Shown: positions 57,422-64,000 of the stretch, in pieces
Numbering within the stretch: position 1 is the first letter of the stretch
Layout: each line of letters starts with the position of its first letter
Assembly: GCF_021869535.1 (NCBI RefSeq)
Contig: NW_026262712.1
Location: forward strand, 46,420,884 to 46,484,883
Source of the DNA: Mytilus californianus
Taxonomy: Eukaryota; Mollusca; Bivalvia; Mytilida; Mytilidae
Reading direction: 5' to 3'
DNA length: 64,000 nucleotides
Notes under the pieces: model-generated
Seen by the model: the letters and a program-made list of their open reading frames with translations, nothing else
The model's database searches: none
What the model was told of the DNA's origin: nothing
Position numbers and translations under genes: made by a program

Positions 57422-58198
57422 ATGTCCGTGAAGGATCTTCATTATGCTATTCAAATGCTTGATGTGAAATGTGTAGCGAAAATACTAAAGAGTGATCCTG
57501 ATGTTAATTGCTCTTACTTTCAGGAAACAGCATTAACAAGAGCAGTACGTGGTCAGCTAGATGAAATGATAAACATTCTCTTAAAATATACACATACTGA
57601 TATAAATATTGGTAATCAGTTTGACCGTTCACCATTGTACTACGCTTCATTAAATGGTCAAGTTAATCTCGTTGAAGACTTGTTGGAAAAAGGAAGTGAC
57701 GTAAATTGCTCAGATGTAGCTGGTGTTACTCCTCTTGGAGTGTCAGCATATTACGACCATTGGCAAACAGCGGGAATTCTAATAAGAGCGGGTGGTACAG
57801 TGAATTTGTTAAGCAAAAAAGGTGAATCGCCATTGTATCGAACTTGTTATTATCTATCTGTTAATGTCGTAAAAGTTTTGTTAAACTACGGATGTAACGT
57901 AAATTTGAAAACAACAGAGGGAAAAACGGCACTCATGGCAGCTATTATAACAACTGACGAAAACAATAATACGTCAAAATCTAAGCGATTTGAAATTTTA
58001 AAACTGCTTTTACAAAATGGAGCTTACATTGACGCATATGATAAACGATTATTTACTGCACTTCACTATGCCACTGAAGGAAACAAACTAGATGTATGTT
58101 CCCTCTTAATGAAACATGGATGTAATTTGCACAGCATCAATAATGAATGCATGTCAGCGTTTGACATAGCTATATCTGAGGAAAAGCAATACTTCTAA
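57422..58198 (+). CDS. ASB-type protein, ankyrin-repeat part (ends at in-frame TAA)
   Basis: 258 codons from ATG (AAAATGTCC) to TAA at 58,196. The frame extends upstream to the acceptor at 57,375 with no ATG, so 57,422 is the likeliest start. Ankyrin repeats fill it: about residues 4-33, 34-66, 67-99 (RSPLYYASLNGQVNLVEDLL), 100-132 (GVTPLGVSAYY), 133-165 (GESPLYRTCYYLSVNVVKVL), 166-206 (GKTALMAAI, with a 10-12 residue insertion TTDENNNTSKSK) and 207-240 (FTALHYATEGNKLDVCSLLM), plus a partial one (SAFDIAI). The frame resumes after the single stop with a SOCS box (next entry). In ASB proteins such repeats bind the substrate to be ubiquitinated. A broken allele, a pseudogene, a sequence error or stop readthrough are all possible. 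Confidence 0.9.
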   Translation: MSVKDLHYAIQMLDVKCVAKILKSDPDVNCSYFQETALTRAVRGQLDEMINILLKYTHTDINIGNQFDRSPLYYASLNGQVNLVEDLLEKGSDVNCSDVAGVTPLGVSAYYDHWQTAGILIRAGGTVNLLSKKGESPLYRTCYYLSVNVVKVLLNYGCNVNLKTTEGKTALMAAIITTDENNNTSKSKRFEILKLLLQNGAYIDAYDKRLFTALHYATEGNKLDVCSLLMKHGCNLHSINNECMSAFDIAISEEKQYF

Positions 58199-58621
58199 TT
58201 AGCGATATTATTCTACATTAATGGCTTTCATATGAAAGAATTTAATTTAAACATGATAAAATCTATTTCGTTCAAGAACAAGTATACAGAACTTGATAAC
58301 TCAGACAGAATTTTATTGCTGTTTTTCTTATTAGATGATATCATTGACCACGAAAAATCCACGAGGAGTCTACAGAGCATTTTCGGAAATGAAGAAATGG
58401 ACAAATTTGACTCAACATGTTTGAATATGATCAGATCAATATACTATTCAAATGCTCCCAGAACTCTTAAAAACAGATGTCGATGGATAATTCGCTATCA
58501 TTTACGACAACCCTTTTTGTACAATTTGACCGAACTTGAAATTCCAAGGGACCTTCAGAAATATTTATTATATAATGTAGATAAGCATCGACATTTGTAC
58601 ATATATGATACTTTAACATAA
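58199..58621 (+). CDS. ASB-type protein, C-terminal part with SOCS box
   Basis: Same frame as the ankyrin part, 140 codons from just after the TAA to TAA at 58,619; the first ATG is at 58,232. Counting from that ATG, residues 75-114 form a SOCS box: the BC box TLKNRCRWII fits T/S-L-x3-C-x3-I/L/V for Elongin B/C binding, and LEIPRDLQKYLLY resembles the Cul5 box (L-P-phi-P) and the end of the SOCS fold. Residues 15-70 are helical and charged, as is usual between the ankyrin and SOCS parts. Domain order and length (about 400 codons in all) match ASB family members. On its own this fragment would bind the ligase but no substrate. Confidence 0.85.
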   Translation, partial: LAILFYINGFHMKEFNLNMIKSISFKNKYTELDNSDRILLLFFLLDDIIDHEKSTRSLQSIFGNEEMDKFDSTCLNMIRSIYYSNAPRTLKNRCRWIIRYHLRQPFLYNLTELEIPRDLQKYLLYNVDKHRHLYIYDTLT

Positions 58622-59545
58622 CTTATACTTTTACCATGTATGACCGATAATCCATAGCGAAAAACATACTTCAGAAATGTTTTTCTATCGAGACCCCTCG
58701 TTAGTACTTCGACAACAGCACCGCACAAGTCGAATGAAAAAAACTAATATGTTTTTTCCTTTTCAAAGTTTCTATCCACCTGTTATAGTTTTTCCAGATT
58801 ATAGGCAAAAAATGCACAAAAAAAAGAAATGTTTAAAAATTATCATTAATGGGCAACAACTCCAATAACGAGTCAACTGAAGGCGAGTTTGAATTGTTTA
58901 TAAATCTTGTCTTGTTGACCATTTGTGGTATTTAAAGTTTCTATTTATCTATAACAGTTTTCAAGATAAGAGCTATATAGGCAAACATCGAAAAATCGTA
59001 TTCTAAGGGCAATAACTTCAATAGCAGTCGACTAACGATTTCGGTCATGTTGACTTATTTGTAGATCTTGTCTTGTTGATCATTTTGCCTTTTAATGTTT
59101 CTATCTATCTATTATAGTTTTATAAGATATAAGTCAATGTGCAAAAAATGGCAAAAATCGTCATTAAATGACAATAACTCTAATAAGGAGTTGACTGGAT
59201 ATTTCAGCTACACGTATGTAAGACTTATTTGTAGATCGTGTCATGCTGATCATTTTTGCTTTTTAAAGATTCTATCTATCTATGATAGTTTTTGAAATAT
59301 TAGGAAATTACTCAAAAAAAAAAATGTAAAAAAAAATCGTCATTAAAGGGCAATAGAGAAGTTTAGCAGTTGAACGTGTACGTGTACGTGTACTTGTACG
59401 GGTGAAATACACGTACAAGTACACATACACGTACACGTTCATGTCTAATAGATGGCGCAACTTGTACGGGTACATGTAAATACAATTTAACGGAGATTTC
59501 GATTGGGCACGATTATCGAATCGGAGAATATCATTCATCGGCAAG

Positions 59546-59914
59546 ATGGCCAATTTTCGCCTGCTAGCTGCAATAGATGAGGAAATAGAGGACGACTTAT
59601 TGCTTCTTTCATGTTATAAGGACAATTCAAATTCAGGAGATGCTTTTAATTTTGATGAATTATCTGCAGAGGCTTGCAAAAAATTGTTCCGTTTTGAAAA
59701 AGATGACATTCCAAATTTATGTACAGCCTTGGGTATCCCAGATTCTTTTGTATGTGACAATCGAACGGTGTGTTCCGTTCTAGAAGCCTTATGTCTTTTA
59801 TTACGTAGATTAGCTTATCCTAGTCGCCTTTCAGACCTTAAATTACTCCATTGGAAGGCTTTATATTTGAAACTAAAACAAACACAAAACAAAAAGAACT
59901 TGCATTTGATTTGA
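59546..59914 (+). CDS. Harbinger (HARBI1-like) transposase, N-terminal remnant
   Basis: 122 codons from ATG (AAGATGGCC). The part FRFEKDDIPNLCTALGIPD, then VLEALCLLLRRLAYPSRLSD matches the conserved N-terminal helix-turn-helix region of PIF/Harbinger transposases. After RLSDLK the similarity stops: KLLHWKALYLKLKQTQNKKN is unrelated and ends at TAA. The whole DDE catalytic domain (normally about 200-250 residues more) is missing, so no active nuclease is encoded. The deletion endpoint is near 59,855. A short 31-bp direct repeat (TAAACACTTTTACACTTTTA) follows at 59,938-60,005. Confidence 0.85.
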   Translation: MANFRLLAAIDEEIEDDLLLLSCYKDNSNSGDAFNFDELSAEACKKLFRFEKDDIPNLCTALGIPDSFVCDNRTVCSVLEALCLLLRRLAYPSRLSDLKLLHWKALYLKLKQTQNKKNLHLI

Positions 59915-60134
59915 AAGCTAATAATTTTAATAACTCTTTTTAAACACTTTTACACTTTTAATAAATCTTTTTAAACACTTTTACACTTTTAATAAATCTT
60001 TTTCATTCCTGTTCTTAAGTTAAAGGCAATTGATTTTAGGGGGCTGCTCATTTTCTGGAAAATATTTATTTTTATTTTTATGAAAAAATGTACCAATGTA
60101 CAATATGTAAATAAGACACCCCCTGGAAAATCAC

Positions 60135-60371
60135 TCACTTTTTCAAGTTTTCCCTATTATCTTTTTTGAATTGGGTAATTAACAAGTTGGTCCTCTCTCT
60201 AGCCCGTCTCCCATCTATTAGGAAGGTTGTTGTCGAGAGTTTTTTGCCTATCTCTATCCACTTCCCTTTATTTCGGAATGGATTGTCTAATGTGACCTCC
60301 CTTAGCAGTTTAATATCATCAGCCACAGAAAATCTTGCTTGCTTTTTTCTTGCAGGAGTACAAGATGCCAT
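60135..60371 (-). CDS. Harbinger Myb/SANT-like DNA-binding protein, N-terminal part
   Basis: 78 codons on the minus strand from ATG at 60,371: KKQARFSVADDIKLLREVTL, then NPFRNKGKWIEIGKKL and DGRRARERTNLLITQFKKD. This is the Myb/SANT-like helix set of the second protein of Harbinger elements, which helps the transposase enter the nucleus and bind the ends. It stops soon after the domain (NRENLKK), whereas full proteins continue for another 100-250 residues, so it is truncated by the same internal deletion. It converges on the transposase fragment. Confidence 0.8.
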   Translation of the reverse strand: MASCTPARKKQARFSVADDIKLLREVTLDNPFRNKGKWIEIGKKLSTTTFLIDGRRARERTNLLITQFKKDNRENLKK

Positions 60372-61282
60372 CTTTAAGTGCCCTGTAAGATATGAAATAT
60401 TTTCTACAAATCAAAATAAATGTATGAAACTTGTAATTTGTTAACAAAATTATGGTAAAGATATGGATAGGGAGGAAGACTCTATTACAGAGTCAATTTA
60501 GAAGGAAATTCTTGTATTTATTATTCACTTTGTTTTCCTCCGTTGGTAGCAAGGTATTGCGGCAACGTCAATCAAAGGGATATATTCTTCATAAAATTCA
60601 TTTTAGGTACATTTCAGTGATAAGTGCCCGCTTGGCGGCCCATATATTTCTTTTCATTTGTAAACAACAAAATAATCTTCTGAATTCAATGTAACTAGAG
60701 CTGCATACTCCCGAGAGAAAAAAGAAATTATTTTACTGCTATTTTCATTGAAAGAATGTTCAGAAAATCCAATAAAACTCAGAAGTTTTTACTTACGTGT
60801 AAATCCCGCCTTACAAGTTCCCAATGGCGTGTACTTGTAAAACGTCGCATACATTGATGACGTATAACGCACTGCATCAGGGAATTTCCCTACTACCCGT
60901 ACCCGTACACGTACACGTCTGCTTTGCTAAACCTCTCTAATAACTCTAACAAGGAGTCGTCTGGCGATTTTGGTCTAGTGAAATATTTAAAGATCTTGTC
61001 TTGCCACTGTTAGATTTTTGCTATTTATAGCGGTTTTTAAAATTAATATGTAAAAGTTGTATTTACCCCTATGCTCTATTTTTAGCCATCGTTTGGTGGC
61101 AAACGTGATCATCAGACACATTTTTTAAACTAAATACCCCAGTAATGATTGTGCCCAAGTTTGGTTAAATTTGTCTTAAAAGTTTCAGGGTGAAAAAAAT
61201 TCAGACGATCACGGACGTCAGACGACGTCGAACGCCAAGTGTTGAGAAAAGATCACTTGGCCCTTTGGGCCAGGTGAGCTAA

Positions 61283-61812
61283 AAACGAATCAGAAATGTG
61301 TCAATAAATTATTTCAAGGAGGGAATTCCAACTACACTCACTGCAAGTACATATTTGGAAAATTTAAAGCTGATTTAGTTTGTAAACCTACTCCGGGTGT
61401 GAACATAAATCGTCAAATAAGCCATAACAAACTGAATGAAATTAAGAACACAACGGGAATGCCTTTTTGACCCTAAAATACCGCTGAAATAAAAGATTAT
61501 GAGCATTTTGCAATCGTTTTAACTATTGTTTTGATTTTGGAAAAGATGTTTTTGAATTTACTCGATTTGATATAGTTCCAACTTGCAACCTGTAGCGCTT
61601 TCCTTTGACATCTGATAATACCTTAATGTCTGGATTACGTCACGTTACCAGTGCAAGTCATTTATATCAATTGACATCCATCACTAAATAAAGCCAGAAT
61701 ATTGTTTGATTATGTCTGCAGTATATGCTAGCATATATGTCTAATTTCTGGTCAGGCTTTCGTTATAATTTTTGCCTTTCTATCGGTTTACTAGCTCTTC
61801 ACTAAGATTTTG
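61283..61812. other. No gene seen
   Basis: AT-rich, no assignable feature. Confidence 0.4.
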
Positions 61813-61910
61813 ATTTTGAAATATTCTGGCCCCAAGCATCATTGAAGAGACATTCATTGTCGAAATACACATCGTGTGCAGTTAAAATGGGACCGTCAAT
61901 CTTATTAGCA
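61813..61910 (+). mobile_element. Mussel interspersed repeat fragment
   Basis: GGCCCCAAGCATCATTGAAG, AGACATTCATTGTCGAAATA and TTAAAATGGGACCGTCAATC match a frequent mytilid repeat as I remember it. Confidence 0.5.
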
Positions 61911-63665
61911 AAGTCTTGTGCAACACTTTACTTGTGATGAAAGAGACACTGATTTTCATTTGTTCGCGGATGCAAAGAAAAGGTATCTCATGAAAACAAA
62001 AATGTTTCCTCGTTAATTAGAGATTTAAATAATGTTTGAAACATTTTTACAGAAAACACTGACACAAAACAAGTTCGTGCGCACGAAAATTCGAAAAATG
62101 AAAAATGAAAATAAGCTGAAGAATCATGCAAAAACTGTCTTCCGAAATTGGGTATCGCAGGATATCTCAAAAATGTTTTAGCAAAAGTGTTAATCATTAC
62201 AACTTAAGATTTATACATTCTATACAGTATTTAGAGGATGTACAATTTAGATTGTCCGCTAGTATAGATAACAGGTATTTGATTATCGGTAAAGTCATAA
62301 TAATGCATGAACAGCAATTTGACCACACGTTCGAATACCTAGTTAATTTCTTAGTATTTGTTTAAGCTTTTTTCATCATGCACATTTCCGCATACTGTTG
62401 TCCGCGCAAATAAAATTATATCGAATGTATCTTTCACTTATACATATGATCATGTTTAAGACAAATTTACATATTTACAAATGCATCTCTGTCTTTTATC
62501 ATTCAATATAAATGAAAAAATTTCGTAAAAATTCAAGCAACTTTTTTATATATTTCCACATCTCATCCAAGTAAACTAATTGCTCAAAAACTTACACTTA
62601 ATGTCTATAAAATGGACACGCAAGAGTTGTCACTGTGTCTTTAACATATGTATAGTATTCACATTGATTTTAATGTGCCTTCTACACGTGAATTCGGCAA
62701 TTGAATGTACAATTTCAGTAATATAAAAGGTAAGTCATTATCTTATAATATTTTCCCTTTAACAAATTGAAAGTCAAACATTAGTGATTCTCATCACATA
62801 AGCACGATATTATAAATAGTATAATTCTTGCTTTCCGTAAATATAGTCGCTTTTTAATTTCTATACTAAGAATCACTTAGAATAATAAGTAGTCAAAATA
62901 TACCTTTTAAAATTTTTGTTAATTAGTTTTGAATTTACTAATTAATGTTATTGACAAAATTAGTTATAGTAAGTAGGATAAGTAGACATATAAAGTGATT
63001 CTATCATGATTGTAATAAGTATTCAAAGTTTGTCCGCGAGTGACATAATTTTCTTACTTGATTTTGAGTTATATGAAGTTTTAAGTGATACAAAATGATT
63101 GCAACATTTTTGATTGAACACCTGATATAATCCCTAGTGGGTTTTTTTCAGGTTTGTGGTACTCAGTCTTTAGTTTTTCTATCTCGTGTTTTTAGAACAG
63201 TTTTTTTTTGTCAGTTCGTCTTTCACTCATGAGTTCCACTATCTCTTTGGGTTCTTCTGCTATTGTTTTTTCAAGGATGTTTTGAAAAACCCAAATAATT
63301 AGTACATAATCTTTCACGATTCTATTCACGATTACGAAAAAAAATGGTACCTGATAATTCGCAAACAGAAATGTCAAATGGTTATAAATATTCCACAGAA
63401 AACAAACATTATCATATAATGTTTCTTCTCATATATTTTATGATGGTATGATACTAAACCCCTAACGGGAGGGATTGTACTTAATTTTCATATGATGAAG
63501 ACATAATCTTTCAATCAGTTTAATTGAGGTCTGGAGCTGGCATGTCAGTAACTGTAGTCCTTTGATAATTTATGAATCATTGTCATTTTGCTTAGTTTCT
63601 TTTGTTACCTATTCCGACATCGGACTCGGACTGCTTTTAAACTGAGTTTTACTGTGCGTATTGCT
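61911..63665. other. No gene seen
   Basis: AT-rich. A 14-bp palindrome TTCGTGCGCACGAA is at 62,074. Reading frames of 61-79 codons show no motif or splice context. Confidence 0.4.
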
Positions 63666-64000
63666 ATGTGTTTCTTCATTCTACATTGGCTAGAGGTATA
63701 GGGGGAGGGTTGAGATCTCACAAAACATGTTTAACCCCGCCGCATTTTGCGCCTGTCCCAAGTCAGGAGCTTCTGGCCTTTGTTTGTCTTGTATGTTTTT
63801 TAATTTTAGTTCATTTATATGTTTTGGAGTTTAGTGTGACGTCCATTTTCTCTGAACTAGTACACAATTTTATTTAGGGGCCAGCTGAGGACCAACTCCG
63901 GGTGCAGGATTTTCTCGCTGCGTTGAAGACCCATTGGTGGCATTCAGCTGTTGTCTGCTCTTTGGTCAGGTTGTTGTCTCTTTGACATATTCCCCCATTT
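63666..64000 (+). mobile_element. Mussel interspersed repeat, near-complete
   Basis: CATTGGCTAGAGGTATAGGG, TTTAACCCCGCCGCATTTTG, CCTGTCCCAAGTCAGGAGCT, CTGAACTAGTACACA, GGGGCCAGCTGAGGACCAAC, TTGTTGTCTCTTTGACATAT in order. Part of it (GTTTAACCC, TGTCCCAAGTCAGGAGC) is shared, in opposite orientation, with the 38,186 family, so the two families share a module. Confidence 0.7.

Larger units (their letters stand above)
59356..60939. mobile_element. PIF/Harbinger transposon, internally deleted (1,584 bp)
   Basis: Ends GAGAAGTTTAGCAGTTGAAC and (inverted) GAGAGGTTTAGCAAAGC; both arms continue into ACGTGTACGTGTAC repeats. ATA flanks it (59,353-59,355 and 60,940-60,942). Deleting the element with one ATA restores GGGCAATAACTC of the H3 core. 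It carries convergent remnants of the two Harbinger genes, transposase (plus) and Myb/SANT (minus). Confidence 0.85.
58740..61282 (-). mobile_element. Helentron-like element, family H3, interrupted by Harbinger
   Basis: The minus-strand 5' end is the foldback at 61,240-61,282 (GATCACTTGGCCCTTTGGGC, CAGGTGAGCTAAAAA). Core units with TTAAAGGGCAATAACTC and TTTCTATCTATCTATTATAG lie at 58,750-59,352 and 60,943-61,140. The 3' end is not clear. It starts about 120 bp after the ASB-type stop codon. Confidence 0.65.

Noticed and set aside
60452-60694. 80-codon plus frame inside the Harbinger element
   Set aside because: Lies upstream of the Myb gene on the opposite strand, no similarity to Harbinger proteins.

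Overview
This is a TE-dense, AT-rich piece of a bivalve nuclear genome, most likely a mussel (Mytilus or a close relative). The assignment rests on interspersed repeats I recognise as mytilid (for example the one beginning near GATGTGGTATGATTGCCAA and the one ending GTTGTCTCTTTGACA) and on many rolling-circle-like elements of the bivalve 'pearl'/Helentron type. No prokaryotic gene organisation is present. Most longer reading frames are by-products of tandem repeats, and real coding content is very small.

Layout. 1-11 kb: tandem-core Helentron-like elements (some nested), foldback MITEs and one hAT-like MITE with a 5-bp target duplication. 11.4-12.9 kb: a 5'-truncated, frameshifted LINE. 13-19.1 kb: MITE families, a split mussel repeat, and two weak candidate exons. 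19.7-36.4 kb: a Helentron-like nest running into a direct tandem duplication of about 4.17 kb. Its second copy alone carries two insertions: a 4,248-bp element with TTA target duplications (27,004-31,251) and a 2-kb Helentron-like element (33,803-35,810). The 4.2-kb element contains two near-identical 437-bp MITEs whose 4-bp flanks are swapped. 36.4-44.2 kb: more nested elements, including a composite with three nested levels (39.95-43.67 kb), and a decayed DUF7869-like exon at 39.45 kb. 44.8-45.4 kb: a candidate terminal exon with a poly(A) signal. 45.6-54.7 kb: a palindromic minisatellite, other minisatellites, mussel repeats and a large inverted repeat carrying a mirrored reading frame.

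The clearest host gene is at 55.2-58.6 kb: a putative TATA promoter and untranslated first exon, an intron filled by about 40 copies of a 35-bp minisatellite, then an exon encoding an ankyrin-repeat/SOCS-box (ASB-type) protein. The SOCS part has a good Elongin BC box and a Cul5-box-like motif, so the intact protein would be a substrate adaptor of a Cullin-5 ubiquitin ligase. A single in-frame TAA separates the ankyrin part from the SOCS box. Downstream, a Helentron-like element (58.7-61.3 kb) is interrupted by an internally deleted PIF/Harbinger transposon that keeps the start of its transposase gene and a Myb/SANT gene. The last 3 kb is mostly featureless and ends in a mussel repeat.

Repeat family labels H1-H7 are mine. 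All identifications come from reading the sequence; no database search was possible.
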